DNA of 64,000 nt from Paragorgia papillata (GCA_035771165.1 JAWNZC010000337.1:5013501-5077500); one strand, 5' to 3'; shown: positions 44,655 to 56,164, counted from the first letter of the stretch. Program-made: numbers and translations. Notes: generated from the letters alone by a model not told the origin.

Positions 44655-45152
44655 AGTGAATTAAGGAAATCACAGGCACAATGGCATCACAATTCAAAAC
44701 ATATTACTGTAAATTCACAGTACTTTTTCTGTAGGTTTGGCATATTATTGACGCTTTCGCCTCATTAAATTATGACAACAGCAATTTTTTTACCAGATTT
44801 TTTACTTATTGTTAACGCCGTCAATAGTTCAATTCGAGGTTCAATCATCCCTGATCTGATGACGAAATGATCGGAGTGTCGAAACGCTGAGTCATGAACA
44901 GCAACGCTTATTTCTGAAGATTTTTGTTTGTCTATTCTGAACTACACATCTCTTATACATCCCTTGTATTTTTTATTCCTTTTGTTATTTAGTGAGGCTA
45001 AAGATGGCGTTTACAAAATTAAAACAAGCACCACGTCAGGTTACACAAAAGTGTATTGTCAAATGACGTCACTTTGTGGCTGTACAGGAAGAGGATGGAC
45101 TATGGTAATGAAGATTAATGGATCCAAGGTACGTTTTATTTTACTGTTTTAA

Positions 45153-45247
45153 TTTCATTTCATTTCATTTCATTTCATTTCATTTCATTTCACTTCATTT
45201 CATTTCTATTTCATTTCATTTCATTTCATTTCATTTCATTTCATTTA
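45153..45247. repeat. (TTTCA)n microsatellite in intron
   Basis: About 19 TTTCA units just after the 45128 donor, with two interruptions near 45191 and 45207. Confidence 0.95.
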
Positions 45248-45539
45248 ACTGAATTGAACTAAATTAACTGAACTTAACTTCACTGCACGCCACCCCGCTC
45301 TGTCCCACGCCACTCTTTTCCACTCCAATTTACTTCACGCCAATCCAATAAATTTTGTTCCATTAAATTTATGCCATTATATTCTATAAGTTTACACTGC
45401 ATTTAAAAACGATTTTCATCATAAAACTGGCGGTTTTAACTTTATTAAATAAAATTAACATAAAATAACATTTTATAGATAAACAGATACCCAGATAAAC
45501 AGATTGTATTTGTATTCCGGTTAAAAAGGCGAGCTAAAA

Positions 45540-45999
45540 ACCTTAACTCAATAGTCTTATTCCTGCCCTTGAGGATGTCTGGGGAGTTCTTCCTTTGACG
45601 AGTAATAAAATCGTCTGGGAGTAAAACAATAAAAGAGTCGTTTTAGGCCGGCACAAGCTACCCTTGCTGCGAGTCAGAGCCCCTTTCCGACCTACGCAGT
45701 TTTCGGGGGTAAATAGGCCCAGCTGCCAACAAACTCGATATTTCTTTTTGAGCATACGTGAATGGTTGCCAAGATACTATTTTGGGCCCAGGCTTTAACG
45801 CGTTACTTGCTATTTTCATGCTTACGCGTGTCCGTAAACTAGAACTTGTTAGACCAGTTTAAAACCTGACTGACTCGCCCCAGACTCGCCCCAAACTTGG
45901 GGCGAAGATCGAGTTTGTTGGCAGAGCCCACTTTCCCCCGAAGCCTGCGTAGGTCGGAAATTGGGGGCTCTGACTCGTAGGGTAGGCACAAGCATGAAT
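45540..45999. repeat. composite foldback in the last intron
   Basis: A TCGTCTGG-family unit (45545-45625) lies beside an inverted pair: 45655-45741 (AGTCAGAGCCCC..CGACCTACGCAG..GCCAACAAACTCGAT) and 45908-45985 (ATCGAGTTTGTTGGC..CTGCGTAGGTCGG..GGGGCTCTGACT). GCACAAGC occurs at both ends. Probably one MITE inserted in another. Confidence 0.65.
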
Positions 46000-47148
46000 G
46001 GGTTAAAATACAAATGCTTATCTAGATAAACTAATTAGCCGAGAAAATCTGAGCTAAAATTTTTGCAAATTAGGAGGATGCTGTGATTAAAATAACCAAT
46101 GTTATACAGAAAATATGCTGTTGTACCAGTTTCCAAATGTTGGACATAATGATCAGTTAAAAACCTACGTTATTTAAATTTATCTATCCATATATTGTAT
46201 ATGTAGTTCAATTTTTCTTGTGTTTATTATGTGTTTATTAAAGGATACTTTCGTTTATTCTTCAAATTATTGGACCAACAATCAAAGTTATAATCCTTCT
46301 GGTGGACTGACAGCATTTGATGATCAACAAACCAAGTTGGCGATATATCACAGTACTTCATTTAAATAGCTGTGTGTTGGAATGAAAGTTACCAATAATC
46401 TCAAGTTTATATCCATCAGTTACAATGCCAGTTCGCTCTACAGTTTGATCGCAGACGACAGTACTAGGTCAACTAATCTTACTCGTCAGAAGTGGAAATC
46501 TCTCATCCCTAATTCATCTCTGCAGCAATATTGTAACAAAGAAGGGTTTAATATCAAGCCAGGAAACCCAGGGGACGTTGGTGTTCGAATAGGCGTTGTA
46601 GGAAACAATGAAGACGACTGTTATTCACCAGGTTCATTCATTGGCTTCGGGGGAAAGTTTTTCACGCATAAACACTGCACTCTCCAACCTTCCGTCAACT
46701 CATGTGGCAATGTTGCAGACCACGAAGCAGACAACGGTAGCCCTAATGCCAAAATCAGTGCTATGGGCTACATCTTCATCCGTTAATCGTATTTTAGTCC
46801 TGCTCATTTGGATTGATAAGACAATTAATATTATTATATACTTAGCTGTACAAAACAAACTAATGTCTATTTGACATTCGCGGTTATTAAATTTGTTTGA
46901 AGGCTTTGAACTGATTGATAAACTATTATGTTTGTTAAGCTTTAGTTTGTAAAACATATTTGTTTACCTTTCACTTTATATGCATACATGTATGTCTGGC
47001 TTTACAATAGAAGTGACAGTTGTATCTATATTCTGATTGTGAGTTGTGAATTGCCAATATATATTCCCTTGTAAAATGCGAAATGCTAGATTTTTGTGTC
47101 GTGAAACGTGATCATTACATCACAGCCGCATAAGCCGTGGTTGTTGAA

Positions 47149-47154
47149 AATAAA
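47149..47154 (+). promoter_or_regulatory. candidate poly(A) signal
   Basis: AATAAA 363 bp after the stop codon of the matrix-protein-like gene and the first clear hexamer downstream, in GTTGAAAATAAATGCC. Confidence 0.55.
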
Positions 47155-47318
47155 TGCCTGTTAAATGTGAATTAAGTTCTGAATTTGTCGTATAATACGT
47201 TTCATAATCCTTTAATTCTTTTCTGAAATGAAGTAAATGGTAACCATGCTAACATTAAAATAAATATGTTTTGCGGGCATAAATATGTTTTCTGCCCGAC
47301 ACATGCTCATTTTAGCCC

Positions 47319-47813
47319 GAGCCGAAGGCGAGGGTTAACATTCGCTCTAAGAAGGGCCAAAAACATATTTATGCCCAAGAACATCAACTCTATTACTATT
47401 ATAATTATTTTATTGGGCATTTAGGGGGGAAATGAAAGACAGTATACGGTAAACAGTATATTGAACAGTGCCACCTTCGCGTCGGCGTGTATTTAATTGC
47501 AACAAATATTTATATAACTCATAACTTAAGCCTGGTTTCCATATAACCGTAAGAGTCGGCGGCATGGCTGCGGCAAGCGGCAATGGTCCAATCGCATACA
47601 GCTTTTTATTGCTGACAAATTCAACACTGTCTATGATTGGACCATCACCCCTTGCCGTAGCAATGCCGCCGGCTCTTACGGCTATATGGAAACCAGGCTT
47701 TACATGTAACTTGGCAGAAAAACGCAACGTCATCAAAACAATCTTTGCTCCAAAGTACTGACAAGAAAAATATACAATTCCGTAAACAACAAACCAATAG
47801 TGATTTAGAACTG
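47319..47813 (+). repeat. interspersed repeat, copy B
   Basis: Same as 3-501. Here the surroundings are visible: TTGCGGGCATAAATATG (47272) on the left and TTTAGCCCGCAAAA (47875) on the right suggest a larger TIR element of roughly 0.65 kb (about 47270-47935). The two copies differ by few bases. Confidence 0.85.
47531..47697. repeat. foldback MITE nested in repeat copy B
   Basis: Same unit as 215-384, ending GGAAACCAGG; also shows GGTCCAATC / GATTGGACC in its inner arms. Confidence 0.75.
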
Positions 47814-47939
47814 TTAAAACTTGATAGGCTCACATCAGCGGGCTAAAATATATTTTAGCACGCTGAATTATCCATTTTAGCCCGCAAAATACACTACAAT
47901 GCATGCCCGATAAAATTATTATAATAGTAATTTATTTAT

Positions 47940-48720
47940 CAAATAATCTGATGGTATACTTTTGGTCCAAATCTTGTTGTTATATGATAACGCTACGAGT
48001 CGTGCCGTTGATATTCCCTCAATTGGCTATATATAGATTGTCCAACTCTATTCCTGGCTTTATCATTGTTTTGTCACTGTTTGTGTTGGACTTTTTTTCT
48101 TTTTATTTATTTTTTATTAAACTTTATTGGGTAACAAAAGTACATATTTACAAAAAAGCTAAAAAGTAACAAAGAAAAATAAAAACAAAACAAACTAATA
48201 GTTACCCAATCGGAAGAGCATGGTACGCAAGTGCCCATGCATGCGAGGCATGCACTTTCCCATAAAAATATTATAACAAAGTTAAAAAAAAATACTATTA
48301 TAAAATTTCTAACAAATTAAATAATAAAATGAAATTAATTCCAGTGACAGGGACAATAACGACAATTCCTTACTAGTGACCAAGTACATGCAGGTTAGGT
48401 TTACATCAAAAACTGCTAGAAGAAGTCCAGAGTATAGTAAGAAAAGAGAAAATTCTTAAAATATATTTGAAACTTGAGAAATTAATAGGTTCAGCTACTT
48501 TACAAATATTGCCCCATAACTTGATAATCCGGTTAAAACAAGAAGTCTGATACGTACTAGTTTTTCAAATTGGAGTTCTTAAGAATAAGTATAGGATTGA
48601 GAGTATAGGTTGCATGAACAAACGCTTGCGGACAGACATGCAGTTATATTTTGAAAAGCTCTGTTCGCCCACGAACGGGGTTTTCTGATCGGTGCATGCA
48701 TTTCTGTCAATCCCTAGACT
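47940..48720. other. non-coding AT-rich stretch
   Basis: Includes a small inverted pair (TATTGGGTAAC at 48126 / GTTACCCAAT at 48203) and otherwise no supported feature. The open frame 47903-48169 is hydrophobic because of T-rich sequence and has no other support. Confidence 0.5.
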
Positions 48721-48724
48721 ATTC

Positions 48725-48897
48725 TTGGGTTTCACTCACGTGACCGACAGCCATATTGGATTGCTAAAACAATAGGAAATTTGTGAATAAGAATAGAGCT
48801 AACTCCCAATGGGATTCATTTAGGACACAAATATGCCGCCGTTTTATTGTTTTGAGGAACAAATATGGCCGCCGTGACGTCACGTGAAAGCCACCAA
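48725..48897. mobile_element. CACGTGA..ATATGGCCGCC MITE, variant
   Basis: GGGTTTCACTCACGTGACCG to CGTGACGTCACGTGAAAGCC; contains ATAGAGCTAACTCCCAATGG, also found at 42030 in inverted form. Related to 19290-19446 but a separate subfamily. Confidence 0.65.
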
Positions 48898-48899
48898 TA

Positions 48900-50700
48900 G
48901 TGTGGTCAACCCAGCAAGGCTTCCTGTCTTTGAGATCTGAGACAAACCTAAATATATAGTATTGGGAAATTATCGAACGTAACGAATCTTTCGAAGAATT
49001 AATATATAGATCATAGCGCTAATTTATCTTCTTCCTAACCACTATCTTTTTCAAAGTACACTACAAGAGGGGAAACTACTGTCAACTGGTATTAAAATTT
49101 TCTGTCGTTTAATATAGCTGCATGTTTACTCTTCTTATCGCGAGAAGTTCTAGTAGCAGCACATTTCCATTTTTAGTCACCACCACTAATTAAGTAATTT
49201 GGCTTGTAGTTTTCCTTCTCTATGTCGTCAAAGTTAAACCCTTAGCGCCCGAAAACGTTCCCCTTGCATGACGGGTAAAATTGTCTGGCGGTAAAGCCAG
49301 AGAGTAAAATATTAAAGTCTGCAGCGTTCCAATGAAACGATACAGTCGAGAAAGGGTTAAGCCGCAACTCAATCGTATCGTTCGCATCTGTTTCAGGTTG
49401 CGTTCTTCTCAAAATTCTCTTCATCTTCGAAATTAAGTTTCAAATAAATATACTTTAGAGAATCTAGAGGTATCTCCGTCTGGTGGCATAATCTTCGACC
49501 CCGGGCGTAGGGCGGAAGGCTCAGAGTCCATGCAATGAGGAGTCCATTTTATATACGCGTGTAGAAACGCGTAAGACGAAATCTGGGAAATAGAGGAAAA
49601 AACATCAGTAAATCTCAATCAATTCTCTATATTTTGCTTTCGTTTAACGAAATTAAAAGAGAACAACGAAGAAAAGAAGGATACAAAAATTAAGGATACT
49701 AAATTAAACGCCGTATGGTAAACAAAAACTCGGTCTTAAAATCATTTTAAAGTTAACGGCAGATCAGCATTTTATTTATTAATATATTCTGTAAATGCTA
49801 AGAATGGCAAGATGTTTAAATAGAAACCGGCTTTTAGACACTCGTCAGTTAAACTTCAATAATCTAAATTAAATTAATTATAAAGTTTCAGTATATACCT
49901 TGACCTTGTCCTTATGTTGTTTTCAGGGCTTCGGCCCGGCTACGCCCGTTCTGGGGGATAACATGCATGGCATTTGGGAAGATTTCTAACGCACGACAAC
50001 ACGTTGCATTATTTGAATTGGCTTCAAAATTCTCGCAACATCATTGCTCGAATTTCATCAAGGTGATGCGTGTGACAGCAGTGTCGACAATTTTTAACGC
50101 AATATTGTCACCATTTTCCCAGAATCCCTTGTACTGTAGGAAACAGAAGCCAGAAAAGTAAACACAAAATGGCGGAAGAAAATAAAATGTTTCTTTTTCA
50201 ATTCAGGCTTCCCCTGTAACACCAATGCCGCGACTACATGTTGCACGAAAAATAGTCTCATTCCACATGCATTTATTGAAAATCATCGTTAAATATCGTC
50301 CTTTAAACCCTTTATTGCTACTGTTGCCATTAATTATTAGTTTCTTTGTTGGAATCCATCTGTGTTATTTTTAGAGTTATTGACAAGCCGTAGACCGACT
50401 ATATTTCGCTGCAAAGCAAGTAAGAAATCACTTCCGTTGATCTAACTTAACGCCTTAATTTCATTGGTCGACATTTGACAGACTTAAAGCGCTCAAGCCA
50501 GCGAGGAAAGGCTTATAGTAGCGAAAGAGTCGAGTTTTAAATGCAAAATAATGGCAGTGTTGTATTCCTTTTGTGTTTCCTTAATCGATTTTATTTACTT
50601 TCCAGGGGTCTGCGTATGTTTACCGTTGGCACAAATTCAACTCGAATATCACTATAAAATGCATGTAATATATACCATGCAAGAACCATTTAAATTCGTA
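48900..50700. other. non-coding with one MITE
   Basis: Holds a TCGTCTGG-family MITE at 49228-49362 (AAACCCTTAGCG .. AAAGGGTTAAG, core AAATTGTCTGGCGGTAAAGC) and GC-rich CAGGGCTTCGGCCCGGCTACGC at 49925. No gene recognised. Confidence 0.5.
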
Positions 50701-50703
50701 ACT

Positions 50704-51119
50704 TATTCCATAACACTCTAATTCCTGCTCAGCTAAATTCAGGTATGGGAACAAATGTTGGTCAGCGTGATGGAGCCTGAGTACGATCAATCAGGTCTCG
50801 AATCATTCAGGTCTGAGACGATGGAGCCTGAGTACGATCCCAACGAATATTGAAGGGTGGGCTATTGGGTGGGCCGTTCTCCATCACACACCCGACCGGT
50901 GTAACTGAGCAAGAAGGAAGTGTTCTGATCGGATCCCGTATTTATAGCCATCTGATTACGCAACGCATGTGTCTCTCTGCATACATTTCCATTTAGCACT
51001 TTATCATACCAGATTTTAACTTTGCAAATCATCATGAGCATTATGAATAGTAACCTATTCCATAACACTCTAATTCCTGCTCAGCTAAATTCAGGTATGG
51101 GAACAAATGTTGGTCAGCG
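50704..51119. repeat. 64-bp direct repeats 352 bp apart at the Ngaro 3' end
   Basis: TATTCCATAACACTCTAATT through GGTCAGCG occurs at 50704-50767 and 51056-51119. Ngaro/DIRS-group elements end in split direct repeats arranged B1-A2-B2; this pair is in the right place beyond the recombinase to be B1 and B2. Between them a 22-bp phrase with GATGGAGCCTGAGTACGATC also occurs twice (50769-50790, 50820-50841). Confidence 0.6.
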
Positions 51120-51291
51120 CCATCCGCCGCCTATCTGCTCCCTAAGGCTTAAATATCTTAACCACGCATCTGTTTGCCTTAGTCCAAATACAAATTCCCA
51201 AACCTTATACCCAAACCTGCCCCAGTCCCAACCCACACCTACTCAGACAAAACAAAACAAAAGAAAACAACAGCATGTTCACCACCAGTCA

Positions 51292-52566
51292 TTAGTCCGT
51301 GTGAGTTCGTTTGCGCAAGTTCAGAAGGGGAAAGGCACAAACAAAACGTTTTAATTCATTAATATCTTGCCAAGAGTTGGATGGTTCTACACCAACATTG
51401 GATGCCAATTTCGCAGAAGCTCCTGCCGGATTGAGCTCCTTCGCCAAATGCTTATAATAGAGAACTGTGTGTCTACGTGACCACCCAACATGATCCATAA
51501 TTTCCGAGAGGTCTGCACCAGAGAGGGCCAGGGTGATCGCGCATCCAGACCGAAATCCAAGGAGGGTCTCCCCCTCATCAACTTGCATTTCTCGCAAATA
51601 ACACTTAAGGCGTGCCTCAGATCTCCGAGGAACTAAGAGAAGATGTCTTGGATCCCTCGATCAGGTGTAACTGCGCGAAACAGATACCCGCGCGTTAGAT
51701 CAATCCCCAATTGACGCACGATATCCATATAGCGTTCGATATACCCCTTATCGGGCAGATTACATCTTGTGCGTTCCTCCGGATTCCGAACACATCTTCA
51801 TCTCCATCCCGGACAGTCTTTCCCCACACATGGTTAAAGAGAAAACCGTCGTCATTTGGAAATCTCAAAATCTCCTGCACCTTTACTTGGCCTAAGCCCC
51901 GGGACGATCGCCGCTAAAGAAGGCCACCTTGAAATACGCTTGATCACGTGCAATAATAAAACGGTCAAATGCGTTACTATAACATCTTGCAATTTTTTGT
52001 CGAAGTGTAAACATAACTGAGTCAACTTATCCTGCTTGGTTGCCTGCTTCGGGGCCACTCTGGCTTGTAGTTGTTCGGCTGTCACCAGTCTCAAATAGCC
52101 TTTAACGGACCTGTCAGCGGCTGGGTTCCCTAATCCTAATCGTTTATCTCACTCGCCGTCTCTCCCAAGAGAGTGGAATATAGCTCGCAATTTACCTATG
52201 TAGGAATCCACCGTTTTATAGGATAGACGCAACGGACACCCACAATCATGTTTACCTTTCTGACCTAGATGTGGACAACCGTTACGATGGACCTGTATCT
52301 TTAAAAATAAGAGAACTGCAAAGGTCTAGGGGTGTGGCGGTCGCCAAGGTTACATACCCTGGGAGCGCGGAGAGGAACAATTCTAACTCTTTCTGTAGAG
52401 AATCCTTCTGTTTGGAGTAGCTAGTAGCACGCTCAAAAGTCAACAACTGCTGCAATCGTTGATCAATCTGGTCAAGATTAACATTAAGATTTGCGGTGTG
52501 TGCTTGGCGGACGACTCTCCTGTTATATCCATACCGCTGACAGAATCTAAAATCATGCATGGTCAT
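51292..52566 (-). pseudogene. tyrosine recombinase of the Ngaro/DIRS element, disrupted
   Basis: Integrates the reverse-transcribed circle. Minus strand, in order: N-terminal core-binding part (KQKDSLQKELELFLSALPG, 52440-52350), a C/H-rich stretch (HRNGCPHLGQKGKHDCGCPL), SYKTVDSYIGKLRAIFHSLG (52220-52160), LVTAEQLQARVAPKQAT, EILRFPNDDGFLFNHVWGKT, ICPIRGI, then the catalytic end GFRSGCAITLALSGADLSEI, DHVGWSRRHTVLYYKHLAK. The H-x-x-R box reads L-G-F-R, losing its histidine; the later H and Y are present. Frame breaks near 52130, 51990, 51720 and 51600. Confidence 0.8.
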
Positions 52567-53046
52567 GCATTAGCATGACTGCAGACTGGGCATCGAACAG
52601 ATGGGAAAAATAACTTTGCTACCACAGGAAGGTCCTAACAGAAAAACGAACACTAAGTGACACAATTTCATCAAACTAACTGTATTTTATTACACATATT
52701 TTCTTGCTAACAAGAAACCAGAACGCTTGCTCGAATCCGAACAGTACGCACATTCTCACGCAATTTTCTTTTTTTTTTTCATTTTTCCTTTTCCCCTCCC
52801 GTTCCTGGGTCTGTGAACCATCGCGCCAAACATCCCCAGTAACGGTACATTCATTGAGGGAACGGTACATTCATTGAGGGAACAATACAGCAAAAATCCA
52901 CAGGTCGCCGGGATGCTCATGATAGGGGCTCCAGCCTCCCCTGGAAGGCAACAGTGGGGCATCAGAGTCACCCCTAGACGCCACCTTGCATGCCTTATTG
53001 TAAAAACAGAGTAGTAAAGGCCACCAGTATTTCCGAGGGTATGTAT

Positions 53047-53330
53047 CTAAAATAACGACAGTACAAGACTGTTCGTAAGTAGGAATCGTAGTAGTGGGCC
53101 AACCAAAACCAGTGGCGGAAAAACGTAGGGGCGTCGCATCTGTGATGTATATTTTGAAAGATCTTTTGCGAATAAATTCACGCCTAACGAGGCTGGCGAA
53201 GGGTGCGGAGTAAAATGGGGAAGAGGATTCCCTGAGCTATCAGTCATGGCATTCGAATCTAAAGCCATCAGGTCACATTAAATCCCCTCTACACCACCAA
53301 ACTCTCGCTGGATGTTATCCCACGTTTAAA
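53047..53330 (-). pseudogene. RNase H-recombinase linker of the Ngaro/DIRS element
   Basis: Minus strand MALDSNAMTDSSGNPLPHFT, then ASLGVNLFAKDL and RRPYVFPPLVLVGPLLRFL, a conserved block found between RNase H and recombinase in this retroelement group. A stop separates it from the RNase H frame. Confidence 0.65.
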
Positions 53331-54006
53331 CGGTGAGTTTACAGTCCAGTGCAGATAACCTCCGAGATGGACGTTCGGCTGGGTTCTGTTTGGTGGAAAC
53401 ATATGATAGGTTTACCAGTACGTTTAATTCCGTGGTGGTAAAGAATAAACGCTTCATGACATTTAGCGAGCGGCTTCGACCTCCCCGATTGTTCCAAGCC
53501 TGAATGACAGCTTGATTATCCACCAGTATATCTACACGAGAATCTCTCACGTGGTCATGGAAGGCACGCAGTATCCGATCTATGGCAGTAGCCTCTTTAG
53601 TCGCAATATCCCAAGACATTTCTTCTTCCATCTAGTAATCGGAAGTTTGCAGTTGTACCGGAGCTAGGATGGCACTTGTCCACCCTGATTGAGCAGCATC
53701 TGTCGCTATTTTGACCTGTAAGTGTCGCTCATCCCGCCAGTGTAGAGGATCGTCCCATCCTTGCAAAAAGAGCCAGTGCGCAATTTCATCCCGAAGGGCA
53801 CCATGCAGAGGAATGGGTTTTAGCGTACACATGCCCTTCGAGATCGCCGCATTCATCTCCCTGGTGAATAACTGAGCCGCAGGAACAGCGAGGGAGAAGG
53901 AAACGCACTTGCCTGCTATTCTTTGTGAAGTTTTAACCGATACAAAGCGATCGTTCAATGTGTTGTGAATAAGTTCCATAAAGTTTCGCTGCTTTTCTGG
54001 AATCAT
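53326..54006 (-). pseudogene. reverse transcriptase C-terminus and RNase H of the Ngaro/DIRS element
   Basis: First part (54006-53632): FVSVKTSQRIAGKCVSFSLA, the RT connection region, and LQVKIATDAAQSGWTSAI, where D in ATDAAQSGW is the first RNase H catalytic residue. Second part (53631-53326): MSWDIATKEATAIDRILRAF gives the catalytic E, VDILVDNQAVIQAWNNRGG the next D, and NPAERPSRR the end. One stop (TAG at 53632) separates the halves. The palm with YxDD is not present. Confidence 0.8.
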
Positions 54007-54943
54007 ATGGAAAACCTCCCTGGACGAGTCCGCCCGAAAACCTAGCTAAATAATAAGAAGTTTCATCTCTTTCACCTATTCAAAAGAGAAGCTTCTCTCT
54101 TAGAGGGAATGTTCTGATGTGTCGTGACCGACAAGGCTGAAACCAAACGATTAACGTAACCCTTTCTTTTCTGGTTCAGTTTATAGAAATTTGTCGCGAC
54201 TAAGTAGAAGCCCAACCAACATTTCAGGACAATCGAAATTTTTTAAGAACGTGCTCGAACGCGAACAGATCGATTGCGGCTCACGCACTAAAAAAGCTTG
54301 TGAATAAAAAAGTTACATGTAACAGGCTAATTACGTACAGCTTGATGAATTAAAGTAAAGAAGTGGATATTAATGTTCTATGCTTGAAAGCATAAAACGT
54401 GTTTACGTGAAAAAAGGCTAAATCAGTTTTAGAAATTAATTTAAATGCGTGGCCATCCCAACTTTTTATTGTACTGTTCCAAACGTTTTAACTCAGTAAA
54501 ATGATAGGATTGATTATTTCCTAAAAGTATAAATTAACATACTAAGATGTCGGACTAACCGTTTGTTACTCGACGAAACACGACTTGTCTTTGAATTCCC
54601 ATACAAGATGAAAAAGCGATGACCAAGGGCAACAAATTCTTTATGAACACAGACGACGCTGAACAACCCTTACGCGTCATTTTTTTCTGCTTTGACACTT
54701 TGCGTTGCCTGTTGGTGCAATATAAAACAACTGTATGAAAAAAATACATTTGCCAGATGGCTTTATAACCCCGATATTTTAATTAATAGTTTTGCACACT
54801 GATTTTTAATTATAATTAGACATTATGTGCTCTTGTCTGACAAGTCTTGTCTGACTATTGATAGCTAGTAATACAAGAAATGGAAGAAATGTTTCCCTGC
54901 ATGTAATTAGTCAATTGAAAGTTAGATTACTGAAACAAACAAC

Positions 54944-55071
54944 ATGACGGCTGCTTGTATATTATGCAGTGAAAATGTGCTATTTCTGGAAGAAATAATA
55001 CAAGGAAGAAAAAAGTGGACCGAAAAGAAGCAACCAACAACTGTATATGAGAGAATGGATAGCTTGTTGAG
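54944..55071 (+). CDS. candidate first exon, C-x-x-C protein, unknown
   Basis: ATG in AACATGACGG opens MTAACILCSENVLFLEEIIQ, runs 42 codons of protein-like, charged sequence and ends GAG|GTGAGG in phase 2. It lies in the part of the right arm that is missing from the left. The N-terminal C-x-x-C could be half of a zinc finger. No downstream exon was identified. Confidence 0.4.
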
Positions 55072-56048
55072 GTGAGGTAATGAAACTGGGCAATCTGAAA
55101 TTTCACTCAATTCACTTGGGTGGACAAAATGGCATGAGCAAAAAAAACACAAACGAAGTCAAAATTAATGTACAGGTTTTGCACCTTGTGCGATACGAAT
55201 CCTAGTTTAAAATGAATAACTTAGTTTAGTAAAAAGTTTAGTAAAAATAAATTTTGTTTAGTATTATTAGTATAGGTAATCATATGATAGCGAGTGCAAT
55301 ATATTAAGGATTTACACTACGAGTAATATTTGAAAAGGGCCTTCTCCCAGCTTTACATCAATTGCACTGCAGTGCAATTAATAAAATAATTGCACTGCTC
55401 CCACCAATCAGAATGCAGTAATTTTATCATGCACATAATAAATATTTAAATAGAGTTTAGTAAAATACAGGAGAAAGAACGTCTGCCGTCAAACCCTATA
55501 ATTGGCCTTCCACCCCTAATGACACCTGGCATGTAAACAAACTACAAGGTGACTCACCTTCGACGTATCTACACTGGCGAAATAAACGTCTACTTACAAT
55601 ACTCAGTGACCATATCGTTAATTGACTGCCACAGACAAAACTAGATCCCAAGGATAGTGCAAAGTTTCTAGTCAAAGATAATAACAATTTTTGCTACGTG
55701 TACGGACAGAGCTGCTAACCCCGCAACCTGCCAGCTCATAATACAAGCCAAAACTTAGACAAACAACCCAAAATAGAATCTCGAGGGATTCTTAAAGAGT
55801 CATTTTCTCTTGTCAAGAAGGAAAAAATATATAAACTCCGACAAACATGAATACTGACGCTTTTGTGTCCTTCGCTATTGTTTTCCTGTCTGTTTCATAA
55901 CATCAAGAGATCTTTTTGAACTCCTCGAAATTTTTGAATAAAAAGCTTGGTGCATCACAAGAGTTCCGATACTAATACGTATCGTGTGACGTCCAGTCGA
56001 TCCAGATCAAAATTGACTAAAATCTGGCAAGTGGATGTAAAGATACAT

Positions 56049-56155
56049 GCCAGACTGTAAACTTTTTTTTCTGCGAGGGGAACGTTAAATAATAATACAA
56101 TTTCTGCGCGGGCGGCGGGGTATATATACGCACGGGTCGTCAGGCTCATACATGA
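56049..56155. mobile_element. 105-bp insertion in right arm
   Basis: The left arm reads ACTCATGTATCTTTAC uninterrupted (33289-33304). Here the same text is split, with CATGTAT-type sequence at both edges (ATACATG at 56042 and 56148), as expected for a 7-bp target duplication. The insert is GC-rich (CGCGGGCGGCGGGG). Confidence 0.6.
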
Positions 56156-56164
56156 GTTTTTGTT

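Larger units (their letters stand above)
43068..46786 (+). pseudogene. PAN-EGF-intelectin-like secreted protein (skeletal organic matrix protein 5-like), one in-frame stop
   Basis: Extracellular protein of the cnidarian USOMP5 type. Four exons with matching phases: 43068-43300 PAN/apple-like (ASMMDCGQHCLQSEICAGII, NCQL); 43969-44086 EGF-like (NLCNNGGQ, FSCKCGVKYKGKFC); 45004-45128 fibrinogen-like start (DGVYKIKT, VYCQMTSLCGCTGRGWTMVM); 46244-46786 (SSNYWTNNQSYN, LCVGMKV, LIPNSSLQQYCNKEGFN, RIGVVGNNEDDC, IGFGG, CGNVADHEADNGS). Acceptors are AAAG, ACAG, AAAG and AAAG, donors GTAATG, GTATGC and GTACGT; the third acceptor is chosen by phase over an earlier AG. The EGF lacks its first and third cysteines. 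A TAG at 46367-46369 interrupts the last exon where the family has K or a similar residue just before the conserved (I/L)C(L/V)GMK. The signal-peptide exon, entering in phase 1, was not found. Role, by family: adhesive or matrix protein, possibly sugar-binding. It is a recent pseudogene, a stop allele, or a base error. Confidence 0.75.
50704..54046 (-). mobile_element. Ngaro/DIRS-type tyrosine-recombinase retroelement, 5'-truncated
   Basis: Minus-strand order is reverse transcriptase end, RNase H, linker, tyrosine recombinase, then split direct repeats: the layout of Ngaro/DIRS retrotransposons, which integrate with a recombinase instead of an integrase. Gag and most of the RT are missing; the truncation point (about 54046) coincides with the inner end of the right duplication arm. 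Multiple frameshifts; inactive. Confidence 0.8.

Noticed and set aside
44485..44697. SFVR-repeat frame
   Set aside because: Translation of the (AACG)n microsatellite in an intron.
47903..48169. Membrane protein of 88 codons
   Set aside because: Hydrophobic only because of T-rich sequence; begins in a repeat end and lacks other signals.
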